From Actinomyces oris (GTDB taxonomy: Bacteria > Actinomycetota > Actinomycetes > Actinomycetales > Actinomycetaceae), in the NCBI RefSeq assembly GCF_006546825.1, contig NZ_VICC01000007.1, positions 124,001 through 188,000 of the forward strand: a DNA stretch of 64,000 nt. Direction: 5' to 3'. The translations under genes and the position numbers were made by a program. This document shows positions 16,341-25,440 of the stretch, one piece after another. The notes under the pieces were generated by a model, which worked only from the letters and a program-made list of their open reading frames with translations, was not told the DNA's origin and did not search any database. Position 1 is the stretch's first letter; each line of letters starts with the position of its first letter.

Positions 16341-19300
16341 TTAGTCCTTTGGAGGTTGAGGACTTGTGTTGGGGGTGGAGCTGGTTAGGCCGAATTGTTG
16401 GAGCGAGCGATGGATGCGGCGGAAGTCGGATTCGCGGTCGCGGATGCGGAAGGGGAGGTCGTAGACGTAGGAGACGCCAGAGCCAGGATGGGTGTGAGTA
16501 CGCTCAGAGAGTGGCATGTCCTCATTGGAGGTCGGGCGCTGGCGCTTCTCCCAGGCCTGGCGGACCGGAGTCGGCAGCTGACGACCATTCGCGTCATAGA
16601 CATAGGCGCCCTGGCCGCGGCCATGGTCGTAGTCATAGAGAACTGCGAACTGGGTGCGGTAAATCGTGCACAGATCCTCGATCGGCACGCTCAGCATCAT
16701 CGCCACCATGACATCGATCTCCACCTGAGCATTGCGACGATCCTCCGCTCGACGCAAAGGTGTGTCCGCAGTCCACTCCGGACTAATTGGACGCTCGTCA
16801 TAACGCTCCAGAATCGGTGAATCAGTCACAAACGAATCATTCCAACACTCTGCCCACAGGTCCGCGTAGGCGTTGGTGACGCAGTTGAGTCGAAGGGCGC
16901 GCAGGACGACACGTGTGGTGAGAGGGTGGTTGTGGGGTAGAGCGGGCAGTCTAGAGAAGTCGGGGAAGTAAATACCGGACTTGGGAAGTGCTCGAAGAGT
17001 GAAGTCAGCTAAAAGTGACGATAGACTGGCTTGTGCGGCGACAAGGGGTCGACCTGTGATCGTTGCGGAGCCTGAGGAAAAAACACCATTAGGGTGTGCC
17101 GTTCCAGGTGGAATGATTGCCGGGATGAGCGTTCTTTCGCCAGTGTTAGCTGCCATGGCGCGCCAGGCGATGCGGTAGTGGTCGCGGGCGGGAGAGCTGT
17201 CCCAGTGGGTGTAGAGGCGGTCGTAGGTGGCGCGGTCGCCTGCAGGCTTGTACTGGGTGACGGGTTGTGCGCTCGGGGCAAGCACCTCCAGGTCGGTGGA
17301 CGTCCAATCCTGGTTGTGCTTCATGGACTCGTTGGGCTGCTTGTACAGCGGGGTTGAGACGTGGAGGTGAGGTCCTTGAAGGATGGCGTCCTCCCAAGAT
17401 GACTGCCCCCAGCGTTGAATGAAACGTCCTTTCTGCCGATCAATGGACTCGTCCCAACCTCGTGAGAATTGGAGATCGAGGAGGCTGATGCGTGGTTGGA
17501 CCGCCAGTGTTGATAGCGTTCGTGACGCTGCTGAGTTGACGGTGGAGACCATTGGGGTTGAGCGCCAGTCTTCAGATCCCGTCACCGATTGCCAGGTCTT
17601 TAGTGCGGCCTCGTCAATGGATTCGATGCGGGATGCGTGCGGACGGAGGTCCCATGTGCCGGTGTGTGGATCCTTGAAGCCTGGCTCTTCGCCGCTGCCA
17701 TCGTGCATGAGTGAGCGCAGGACTGTATCTGGATGATATAAAGCTGCGGAGTGTAGGAAATGTGGGGATTGATCTTCCCCGTAGATGTGAATGCCAAAGA
17801 AATGCTTGTCATCCATATCGAATAGCAGTAGTTCATTGATGAACTGCCAGTGTCGGCGCAAGTGCCGATATGTGGCGGCGCGGAGTCCTGGGGTTTTGGC
17901 GTCGGTGAAGTGCGTCTCCATATGGATGAGGGAGGAAATACCCTGCTGTTTCTGGTGCTCCCACACCTGGCACATGAAGGCTCGGTAGAGATCCGGTTGG
18001 CCACTGAGTAGCGGATAGACGGTTGGGTCGCTCAGAAGCTCAGAGAGCACGATGACTTCAACGGTTCCGTCGAGGACTGTGCGCAGGACTCCAGTACGAG
18101 CCAAGGTGCGTGGCATGCGCTCGTTTTTTGCGGCGACGGACGGCTTGTTACTGAGTGACCACCAGGGGTCTCCTTCAGAGAGAAGACCAGCAACATCGGT
18201 GCGGGGCCTCACCCACGGCGGGTTTCCCACCTGGAGGTCGAAGCCTCCGCGAGCGAAGATGGTGGCGAAGTCCAGCTCCCAGTGGAAGAAGCCCTGGGCT
18301 TTCGCTACCTCCCGGACCACGGTGAGCCACTCGTGCTCGTCAACAACTGACTCCACGCGGTGGGCTCCAGCGAGACCGAGTTCAACCTCCTCCATGGTCT
18401 CCAGTTCAGCCCAGGAGGAAGCATCCACAAGGGTCCCATCGGTGCCCTTGGCATCCTTGACCTGTTTGCCCAGCAGCCCCTCCAGGGCGCCCAGCCACTC
18501 ATCCAGGTTCGGCGGCGTCACCTGAGTGGTCAGCGGCCAGAACCACAGGGCGCACCACGCATCCATGACCAGGCGCAACCGCCGGTATGCCGAGTCCGGT
18601 GCCGCCAGGTATGCCTCGATGTCCTCACGGGACACCGTTGAACCGGCGTCGTTCTGAGCTTCACGGCCCCACAGGTCGATGCGGCGTGAGGCCTCTGCTT
18701 CCGCCACTCGTAGGCGCCGCAGGGTCATCTCCCACAGGACCTCCACGCGCCGAGCCAGGGCCGTCAGCCGCAAGGCCTGGGTGGTGCTCAGCGCCTTTGT
18801 GATGTCCTTGCGCCAGGTCTTGAGGGCCTTGAGCCTGCCGGCATCAACCAGGTCCCGCACCTGCTTGGGGACCTCCACCGCGCTGCCCCAGCCCTTGGCC
18901 GGCAGGAGGAAATGGTGGATGCTCCCCGAGACGTCCAGCGCCCCGCCGATCCGGTGCCGGGAGGCGGCATCAGCGTCGTCGAGCACGGCCGCCACCTGGC
19001 TCAGCGGTTCGGCCACCGGAGCGGCCGACAACCAGGCCCGTTTCTTCAGCTGGGAGGTCGAGTACAGGGCCCGGCGCGCGCCCACCAGGGAGTTACCGCG
19101 CCGTAGCCGCAGCCCGAACCACGGGGCCGCCAGCCCCTCCACCATCGTGTCCAGCCACAGGGACACCTCCGCCAGCTCCACCGCCGTCGCATTGAGGTCC
19201 ACCCCGTAAACCTGGTGCAGAGCGATGAAGGCCTTCACCTTCGCGAGCTCCCGGGGCCGCTCCTCAGGATCTACGCGCCGGCCCAGCTCGCGCTCGCGCC

Positions 19301-21116
19301 GCGAGAGGTACTGCTCCGCCAGCTGGCGCACCGCCTCAATCGCGAAGGCCCCCGACCCCAGCGCCGGCTCGCACACTGTCAGGTGCAGGATCTCCTCCGC
19401 GGTCGTCGTCCGCCCGTCCTGATCCAGCAGCTCCTCCAGCGCCTGCTGCACCGTGAAACGCGTCAGCACCTCCGGGGTGTAGAAGGAAGCCGAGCGCTGC
19501 CGGTCCCGGCCGGAAAGCCGGTAGACGAACTGGCCCTTCTCATAGGTGACGTTGCGGCGCTCGCCCGTCACCTCATCCTCAACCGTCACGAAGTCCTTCT
19601 CCTCCAGGCCCTTCATGACGTCCTCGGGCACCACCCAGGAGCCCTTCGATGCGTCCCCGCCCGGCGCCACCTCCCACAGGCGCTCGGTGGCGAAGGAACC
19701 CGAGTAGCTCATGAGCCCCTCGTAGACGGCACCCAGCTGGTTGATGCCCAGCTCCACATAGGAGATGAAGCCACGGCCGCCCTTGCTGTTCTCCTTAGTC
19801 AGCAGCAAGTGGCGCAGTACCCGCAGCAGCGCCCCGTTGCCCAGGCCCACCTCGTCAATGAGGGCGGTCGCCGCCGGGCGGAAAAGGTCGGCGCGCATCG
19901 GCCGGAAGACCAGGCCGTCGAAGCTGCCTTCCTGCGCGGCCGGCACCTGCTCGTTGTGGCCCTCATCGACCAGGTGGAACAGGCGGTCCAAGGACTCGTA
20001 GATGTGCGTGCCCGCCAGGGCCGACTCCTCATGCAGCTCCCTCAAGGCCAGCTCACGCAGGCGATCCAGGCCGTAGCCGGCGTCGTACTCGGTGGCGCCC
20101 ACCGGCAGGACCCCCAGCTCAGGGCTCGCCTCCGCATACAGCAGGAAGATGATCCGGTAGATGTAGCGTAGCGACTGCAGGGCCAGGTCCTGCGCCCGCT
20201 CCTGGGGCAGCGGCTCCAACCCCCGCGCGGCGCGACGGCGCACCACCTCATTCGCAAGGATCTCAATGGAGGAGCGCACGCCCTCACGCAGATCCTTCGA
20301 GACCCCCACCGTGTGGGCCGCCGAGTCCTCCAAGGTCGCCGCCCACCACGTCTCGCCCTCCGCCGTCGGCAGCAGAGAACGGGCATCCAGGCAGGTCAGG
20401 GCCCGCTCCACCTCGCCGCCGCGCGTGGCCTCATGACGCTCGACGACGAGCTGCACGTTGACCGCCAGCCAGCGGCCCTCCGGCCACCGCTCCCGCTCCG
20501 CCACCAGCGCCCACTGGCCCGCCAGGACCAGGGCGAAGGCCGGGCCATGACCATCCGTCATGAGCGTCGACAGCGCCCGAGACACCGACTCGATCGGCTC
20601 AGCCCCCTCCAGCACCGGGGCGTCGGGGTCCCCCAAGTCCACGGGCTGCCACTCCTCAGCGAGCGTGGGGGCGTCCTTGACCAGGAGGTCCTCCACCGTC
20701 GTCACCGGGCGGGCCCGCAGCAGCACCAGCGGAGCCGGGCCCTCATCACCCACCGGCCTCACCAGGGTCACCGGGCCCCGCTCGGTCCGGCGGTACTCCG
20801 ACGACGTGAAGCCCAGAATCTCGCGCAGGAGCGCATCGAGCTCGCCGGCCGCCTCCAGGGCCGCGCCGGTCAGGGAGCCTGCGTCGTCGGCGGGCAGGAC
20901 CGCCAGCAGCTCCTCCAAGCGGGAGCGCTCGGAACGGAACCGGGAGCGAGGCGTCGGCGTCGGGGCGGTACCAGGATCGGCCGGCTTCTCCAGGGCCTCC
21001 CACTCCTTGCGGCGCTCCAGCACGCGCGCCAGGAAGGACTCCTTGGTGGCGTCCGTCGTGAAGTAGTGCTCGCTGATCCAGTCCTCGCCGACGACCAGCG
21101 CATCCGACACCGCCAT
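16341..21116 (-). CDS. Very large Eco57I/DrmMI-type DNA adenine methyltransferase
   Basis: A 1591-residue class I SAM-dependent N6-adenine methyltransferase. Motif I is PALGSGAF at 584-591 and the catalytic motif IV is NPPW at 965-968. The 370-residue spacing reflects a large insert with YGVDLNATAVELAEVSLWLD (SAM/adenine pocket) and a helical segment. A long N-terminal helical domain (LRYIYRIIFLLYAEA) precedes the core, and a C-terminal target-recognition-like region ends the chain. Its ATG overlaps the drmD stop (TGATG), so the two are translationally coupled. In class 1 DISARM, drmD is followed by drmMI, and this matches that pair. The role would be host-DNA protection. No PglZ or BrxC is present, which argues against BREX. 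Confidence 0.85.
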   Translation of the reverse strand: MAVSDALVVGEDWISEHYFTTDATKESFLARVLERRKEWEALEKPADPGTAPTPTPRSRFRSERSRLEELLAVLPADDAGSLTGAALEAAGELDALLREILGFTSSEYRRTERGPVTLVRPVGDEGPAPLVLLRARPVTTVEDLLVKDAPTLAEEWQPVDLGDPDAPVLEGAEPIESVSRALSTLMTDGHGPAFALVLAGQWALVAERERWPEGRWLAVNVQLVVERHEATRGGEVERALTCLDARSLLPTAEGETWWAATLEDSAAHTVGVSKDLREGVRSSIEILANEVVRRRAARGLEPLPQERAQDLALQSLRYIYRIIFLLYAEASPELGVLPVGATEYDAGYGLDRLRELALRELHEESALAGTHIYESLDRLFHLVDEGHNEQVPAAQEGSFDGLVFRPMRADLFRPAATALIDEVGLGNGALLRVLRHLLLTKENSKGGRGFISYVELGINQLGAVYEGLMSYSGSFATERLWEVAPGGDASKGSWVVPEDVMKGLEEKDFVTVEDEVTGERRNVTYEKGQFVYRLSGRDRQRSASFYTPEVLTRFTVQQALEELLDQDGRTTTAEEILHLTVCEPALGSGAFAIEAVRQLAEQYLSRRERELGRRVDPEERPRELAKVKAFIALHQVYGVDLNATAVELAEVSLWLDTMVEGLAAPWFGLRLRRGNSLVGARRALYSTSQLKKRAWLSAAPVAEPLSQVAAVLDDADAASRHRIGGALDVSGSIHHFLLPAKGWGSAVEVPKQVRDLVDAGRLKALKTWRKDITKALSTTQALRLTALARRVEVLWEMTLRRLRVAEAEASRRIDLWGREAQNDAGSTVSREDIEAYLAAPDSAYRRLRLVMDAWCALWFWPLTTQVTPPNLDEWLGALEGLLGKQVKDAKGTDGTLVDASSWAELETMEEVELGLAGAHRVESVVDEHEWLTVVREVAKAQGFFHWELDFATIFARGGFDLQVGNPPWVRPRTDVAGLLSEGDPWWSLSNKPSVAAKNERMPRTLARTGVLRTVLDGTVEVIVLSELLSDPTVYPLLSGQPDLYRAFMCQVWEHQKQQGISSLIHMETHFTDAKTPGLRAATYRHLRRHWQFINELLLFDMDDKHFFGIHIYGEDQSPHFLHSAALYHPDTVLRSLMHDGSGEEPGFKDPHTGTWDLRPHASRIESIDEAALKTWQSVTGSEDWRSTPMVSTVNSAASRTLSTLAVQPRISLLDLQFSRGWDESIDRQKGRFIQRWGQSSWEDAILQGPHLHVSTPLYKQPNESMKHNQDWTSTDLEVLAPSAQPVTQYKPAGDRATYDRLYTHWDSSPARDHYRIAWRAMAANTGERTLIPAIIPPGTAHPNGVFSSGSATITGRPLVAAQASLSSLLADFTLRALPKSGIYFPDFSRLPALPHNHPLTTRVVLRALRLNCVTNAYADLWAECWNDSFVTDSPILERYDERPISPEWTADTPLRRAEDRRNAQVEIDVMVAMMLSVPIEDLCTIYRTQFAVLYDYDHGRGQGAYVYDANGRQLPTPVRQAWEKRQRPTSNEDMPLSERTHTHPGSGVSYVYDLPFRIRDRESDFRRIHRSLQQFGLTSSTPNTSPQPPKD

Positions 21117-24100
21117 CAGAGATCCCCTTCCATCCCGAAGTCCTGCGGCACCACCACCAGCAGTGGGCGCACCAGCGTGTGCGCGGGCCGGTGCTGTTTC
21201 CTGAGCTCGCGCTCCTGAGCCACCGTGATCCGCTGCTCGCGCAGATGGCGGTTCTGGATGAGGCGACCGGCCTCGTCATCCCAGGCATTCGCGCGCTCCG
21301 CCCAGGCCTCAACCCGAGCCGTCGCCTGTTCCTCCGCTGCGTCGAGGGTCAGTCTCATGTGGTCCTTAGCCGTATCCACCGCCGGAGGGATGAGCGCCTC
21401 CAGCAGGCTGGTCTGCGTCACCGGCCCGGAGTTCCGCAGTTCCCGGGAGATGCCCACCGCCTCGAACATGGCGGCGGGGGAGTCGTGCACCTGCCCGATC
21501 GGCACCGCCTCGACCGGCCGGCCCGCATCCAGCTCCGACTGCGCGGCCGCCAGGTCCAGGTAGGGGAAGGCGATACTGACACACACCATCGATACCGTCC
21601 GGCCCGCCTGGTTCGTCAGCGTCCCCAGCAGCAGGACGGTCGGTGAGTCGACGTCGCCGCGCACCGCGAACACTGAGGAGCGGCCGAGCTTGGCCAGAAC
21701 CCGGTCGCCGGCCCAGTCCAGCACCGGGTGCAGCGGTCCCAGATAGTGGGCCTCCGGCCAGGAGGAATCCGAGGAGTCACTCAGGGCCTCCATGAGAAGA
21801 CGTGCGCCCTTCGCCTGCGTCGTCGCCAGCTTGAGGTGCTCCTGGACGCGGCGCTCACGCAGGTAGGACTGCGGCAGCACCGACAGGCGATGGCGCAGCC
21901 CCGCCGGGGGCACCATCTCCACGATGTGCTGCGTGCCGTGCTCGCGCCACGAGACGCCCCCTCCGCCGGTCTGGCGCTGCTCGGCCTCCTCGGGGCGCTC
22001 ATAGAGCTCGGTGAGGGCCTGGCGCAGATAGTCCAGCTGGGTCTCGTACAGCGTCGACGTCGCCAGCGGGGCAGCGGGTGGGGTGGGGGTGGCCGGACCG
22101 GCCGGGTCGCCGGGATTACTCGGATCAACAGGGGAGTCCTCGGTGCCGGTGGGTGCAGCAGCGCCGTCACCCTTGGCCTCGGCCGTGCCCGTCAGCTTCG
22201 CGAACAGGGCCGCCATCGGATCCAGGTTGAGTGTGTCGTCGGCGTCGGGGACGACGGCGTCAATGTCCTGCCCGGCCGCCAGCGCCTCGCGGATCGCCTC
22301 CTCCTCCTTCTCACCCGAGTACAGGCCCATGAGAGAGGCAGCGTCGCCCAGGGCCCGGTGCGCCTGATCCTCCTTCTCCATCAGGCGCGTGAGCACGCGG
22401 ACGTCGCCGGAGAAGCGCGGGTCCGACGGGCTCAGCAGCAAGGTCGTGATCTGCGGTGAGACGCTCTGGCCGTAGCGGTCGATGCGGCCGTTGCGCTGCT
22501 CGATGCGAATAAGCGACCAGGGGATGTCGTAGTGGATGAGCTCATGGCACTGGGCGTGCAGATTGACGCCCTCCGAGGCGACGTCGCCAGTCACCAGGAC
22601 GCGCACCGGCGTATGGGCCTGGCGGAACTGCTCGACGATCTCCTGCTGCTCCACGTCCGACAGGCTTCCGTGCATGACCCGCACCGCGTCGGCGGGCAGG
22701 CGCAGGTCCTCACGTAGGTGCTCGGCCAGCCAGGTGAGCGTGGCGATGCGCTCGGCGAAGACGACGACGCGCTCGGGCGACCTGGGGCCGATCCCGATGC
22801 GGCGCAGCTCGGTCAGCAGCGCCTGGTACTTGCCCGAGGCCGTCGTGTTGGCCTCCACGGCCAGCTCGCGCAAGCGGGCCAGCGCCTCGGACTGCTCCGA
22901 GGGCTCCGGGGTGGAGCCAGCTGCTGCTGCCCGGCTGCGGCGTCGGGCCAAGCGCTCGTCGATCGTCTGGATGAGGGCCGCCGGCGAGGACAGGAAGGAC
23001 TTGGCCAGGGTCCAGGCGAACAGGGAGTCGCCGCCGCGGGCGGCGGGCCTGTGGCCACCCGGTGCCGAGGCACCGTCGGGCCGGTGCAGCCAGGTGCGCG
23101 AGAGCTCGCCGGCCACCGCGTCCTCAGCCGGGGAGGGCTCCACCAGCTTGTTGACCGGAGTCAGGCGCTCCTTCCAGCGGCCGCCCACGACGTCGCGCAC
23201 CTCGTCGGAGTGACGGTGACGACGGATGACGAGACGACGCACCGCCTCCTCATCGAGGGAGCCGTCCGCGCGCACCGCCGTCGGCTCCAGCAGACGGATG
23301 AGCTCGGCGAAGGACTTCGGGTTGCCGTTGTGGGGCGTGGCCGAGGCCAGGATGAGGGCGTCGGTCTGGCGGGCCAGAATGTCCGCGAGCCGGTTGTTGA
23401 GCGTGCCCTTGTTGGTGACGTTGTGTGACTCGTCGATGACGACCGCGTCCCAGCGCTGCTTGCGCAGATGATTGAGGTAGCGGTCCGACTTCAGCGTGTC
23501 GATGGAGATGATCGCGCGGTGGAACACCGAGAACGGGTTGCGTGAGGCCGGCACCGAACGGCGCACCCGCTGGATGCCCACCGAGTCCAGGCGCACGAAG
23601 GGCAGCGCGAAGCGCGACCACATCTCGTGCTGCATCTGCTCGAGCACGTGACGGGGCGTGACGATGAGGATGCGGTCGCCCCGGCCGCGGCGCACGAGCT
23701 CGGCCAGGATCATGCCGATCTCCAGGGTTTTGCCCAGGCCCACGGTGTCAGCCAGGAGGATGCGCGGGCGCAGGTTTGCCGGGTCCAGGGCCTGGCGGAC
23801 TGCCGTCAGCTGGTAGGCCAGTGGGTCGGCGAGGACGTCACTGACCACGGCCAGGTCGGTGGATGTCGCCGGGAGGGCCGTCTTGCGCAGCGTCGCCTCC
23901 AGCCACAGGCGCGAGAGCCGGTGACGGGTGGAGGTGTCCGCGATGACCCGGGTGTGGCGCGGGTCCACCGGGACGATGTGGTCAAGACCAGCGGAGAACT
24001 GCGCCGTCGTGTCCCGAACCAGCTCGGACAGGCCCTGCACCGTCACCAGCATGCCGTCAGACGTGGTGGAGACCTGGGTGACCAGCCAGTCCTCGTCGCG

Positions 24101-24196
24101 CACCCGGACCACGGAGCCCGGAGCGACATCAAGAGAAGGGAGGGAGGTGGCAGGATCCGTCACCGTATCCGGGGGAGTCGTGGGCGCCGTTGTCAC
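21116..24196 (-). CDS. drmD: DISARM-type SNF2-like helicase DrmD
   Basis: A 1026-residue SNF2-family superfamily 2 ATPase. After a 100-residue N-terminal region come LADTVGLGKTLEIG (K156), VVIDESHN with DESH at 255-258, and ASATPHNGN. The C lobe has VMHGSLSDVEQQEIVEQF, VTGDVASEGVNL and IRIEQRNGRIDRYGQ. The block around RFALPFVRLDSVGIQRVR and the order of motifs match the DrmD proteins of class 1 DISARM. An Ala/Pro/Thr-rich linker (about 680-710) separates a C-terminal domain. It heads the minus-strand operon and reads directly into the methyltransferase. The GTG start sits 7 bases after a TAAAAT -10 box, suggesting a leaderless message. Confidence 0.8.
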   Translation of the reverse strand: MTTAPTTPPDTVTDPATSLPSLDVAPGSVVRVRDEDWLVTQVSTTSDGMLVTVQGLSELVRDTTAQFSAGLDHIVPVDPRHTRVIADTSTRHRLSRLWLEATLRKTALPATSTDLAVVSDVLADPLAYQLTAVRQALDPANLRPRILLADTVGLGKTLEIGMILAELVRRGRGDRILIVTPRHVLEQMQHEMWSRFALPFVRLDSVGIQRVRRSVPASRNPFSVFHRAIISIDTLKSDRYLNHLRKQRWDAVVIDESHNVTNKGTLNNRLADILARQTDALILASATPHNGNPKSFAELIRLLEPTAVRADGSLDEEAVRRLVIRRHRHSDEVRDVVGGRWKERLTPVNKLVEPSPAEDAVAGELSRTWLHRPDGASAPGGHRPAARGGDSLFAWTLAKSFLSSPAALIQTIDERLARRRSRAAAAGSTPEPSEQSEALARLRELAVEANTTASGKYQALLTELRRIGIGPRSPERVVVFAERIATLTWLAEHLREDLRLPADAVRVMHGSLSDVEQQEIVEQFRQAHTPVRVLVTGDVASEGVNLHAQCHELIHYDIPWSLIRIEQRNGRIDRYGQSVSPQITTLLLSPSDPRFSGDVRVLTRLMEKEDQAHRALGDAASLMGLYSGEKEEEAIREALAAGQDIDAVVPDADDTLNLDPMAALFAKLTGTAEAKGDGAAAPTGTEDSPVDPSNPGDPAGPATPTPPAAPLATSTLYETQLDYLRQALTELYERPEEAEQRQTGGGGVSWREHGTQHIVEMVPPAGLRHRLSVLPQSYLRERRVQEHLKLATTQAKGARLLMEALSDSSDSSWPEAHYLGPLHPVLDWAGDRVLAKLGRSSVFAVRGDVDSPTVLLLGTLTNQAGRTVSMVCVSIAFPYLDLAAAQSELDAGRPVEAVPIGQVHDSPAAMFEAVGISRELRNSGPVTQTSLLEALIPPAVDTAKDHMRLTLDAAEEQATARVEAWAERANAWDDEAGRLIQNRHLREQRITVAQERELRKQHRPAHTLVRPLLVVVPQDFGMEGDL

Positions 24197-24203
24197 GGAA
24201 GTG

Positions 24204-24231
24204 ATTTTAGGACGCCGGTGCAGGTGGTCGA
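24204..24231 (-). promoter_or_regulatory. Probable promoter of the drmD-methyltransferase operon (leaderless)
   Basis: Read on the minus strand, TCGACC and TAAAAT are separated by 16 bases. TAAAAT ends 7 bases before the GTG start of drmD, and no Shine-Dalgarno sequence exists there. This fits a leaderless transcript starting at or near the GTG. Confidence 0.45.
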
Positions 24232-24338
24232 GACCAATTCGGGCCAGTGACCGATCTGTGACCTGCGGGTCGGTGTGGGGCTACAGCGAGCAGAGCTGGC
24301 GGGCGAGCTTGGTGATGGGGGAGGGGAGAGAGACTGTG

Positions 24339-24978
24339 TCAGGCGTAGTCGAGTGGGTCCAGGCTGGAGAGAAAGTGCTGCTCAGTCATGGAAGTGGTCC
24401 ACAGCCGGCGTTCTGTCTTGATGCGCCCGAACGTGCGGGAATTGCCAGGGTGGTACCACTTGGCCGCTTCAACTTTGGCGCTGCCAGTTCGGGCAGCATT
24501 GTCGAAGGCTGGGGCGATGTCCGTGTCCCGGGAGGCGAGAACCACGACGTCGTACAAGCCGCAGCGAGCCAGGTCAACGAGCATCAAGGCGCACAGGACA
24601 TCGACACCTTTTTCCTGTCTCGATGAGCGGATAGGTCGCTGACCCCAGCGATGTGCTCCCATGAGTACTTCAGTGGCCGCAGCGTCACGTTGACTACTCC
24701 GTGGTGCCCTCGGGCCCACTGCGCCTTCTGGGCCTGGTTGCGCCGGTATGCATCGCTGTCATCTTCCGGGATTGGTAGGCCCCGAAAGACCTCAACCCTG
24801 GAGACACCTCTACCTGGTGCATATCGTCGTTCGTCGCGTTGCGGGCCTGAGCGAGCTGGCTGGCGAACCGGTAAGGATCGATGAGTGCGTCCTCAGGAGG
24901 GCACCCCGGCATGTACAGGCCTGCTGCAGTGAGATGGACGTTCTGGTAGTCAACGACGACTGCCATTTTGAGGGCCAC
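24339..24978 (-). pseudogene. NYN (LabA/PIN-like) domain protein gene, broken by two frameshifts
   Basis: Three successive frames together spell one NYN-domain protein of about 213 residues. Frame 1, from GTG 24978 (AGGAGG 6 bases upstream), gives MAVVVDYQNVHLTAAGLY. Frame 2, from about 24800, gives RVEVFRGLPIPEDDSDAYRR and RGHHGVVNVTLRPLKY. Frame 3, from about 24660, gives EKGVDVLCALMLVDLA and YDVVVLASRDTDIAPAF, ending at 24339. The metal-binding aspartates of NYN nucleases (VDYQN, EKGVDV, SRDTD) are all present once the frames are joined. Either the gene is dead or two sequencing errors exist. NYN proteins act as RNases; this one lies just upstream of the DISARM-like operon. Confidence 0.75.
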
Positions 24979-25195
24979 GAGTAGCCTCCTGTAAAGAAAA
25001 GTAGACCCCGCCAGTCCCGGAGGACGACGGGGAGTTATGTGATTAGGTTAGGGGCGTGCGGGGTGCGAGACCAGATGACGTAAATGTGTTGTGGAACACA
25101 TTTCACTCGGTGGCGTATCTCCCCTGATGCCTTGCTCAGGTATGACGGGAAACTGTTCTCCCAGCTATCAGTGCGCGAGGACGCACCCTTGGGGA

Positions 25196-25283
25196 CGAGG
25201 ACGTACTTTGTGATCGGGGACTGCGTTTTCCTCCAGGTCACTGGGGTTTGAACGCAGTGACCTGGGGGAGAAGTACGTCCCCG
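25196..25283. repeat. Nested inverted repeats (88 bp)
   Basis: The outer arms CGAGGACGTACTT (25196-25208) and AAGTACGTCCCCG (25271-25283) pair with one mismatch. The inner arms CCAGGTCACTG (25233-25243) and CAGTGACCTGG (25255-25265) pair perfectly. A competing pairing exists between ATCGGGGACTGCG (25213) and CGCAGTTCCCGAT (25289). Confidence 0.65.
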
Positions 25284-25355
25284 GCGGACATCGCAGTTCC
25301 CGATGCGGGCCGACTGGCTTCTGGTGCTGGAGTACGGCGGGGTGCCGGTGTGACA

Positions 25356-25425
25356 CGAGGACGCACCATAGGTGCTGAGGACTGATCCTGGGGATGCAGT
25401 CCGCGAGCCCGATGGTGCGCCCTCG
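25356..25425. repeat. 70-bp hairpin element, copy 1
   Basis: The ends CGAGGACGCACC and GGTGCGCCCTCG pair with one mismatch. The whole 70 bases align without gaps to 49618-49687, with 46 identical positions by my count, so the two are members of one dispersed element family. Confidence 0.65.
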
Positions 25426-25440
25426 ACGGGTGGTTCTGTG

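Larger units (their letters stand above)
24979..25440. other. Intergenic rich in palindromes
   Basis: No gene is recognised. The interval contains a perfect 9-bp inverted repeat AAATGTGTT/AACACATTT (25082-25103), the hairpin at 25196-25283 and the 70-bp hairpin element at 25356-25425. The 12-mer CGAGGACGCACC occurs at 25176 and 25356. This is the boundary between the defence island and the DUF3618 genes. Confidence 0.6.

Noticed and set aside
16341-24196. BREX system
   Set aside because: The methyltransferase resembles PglX in size, but no PglZ, BrxC/PglY or BrxL is present; the SNF2 protein matches DrmD better.
25176-25425. CRISPR array
   Set aside because: Only two or three copies of a 12-mer with unequal spacing; they are arms of hairpins, not repeats separated by uniform spacers.
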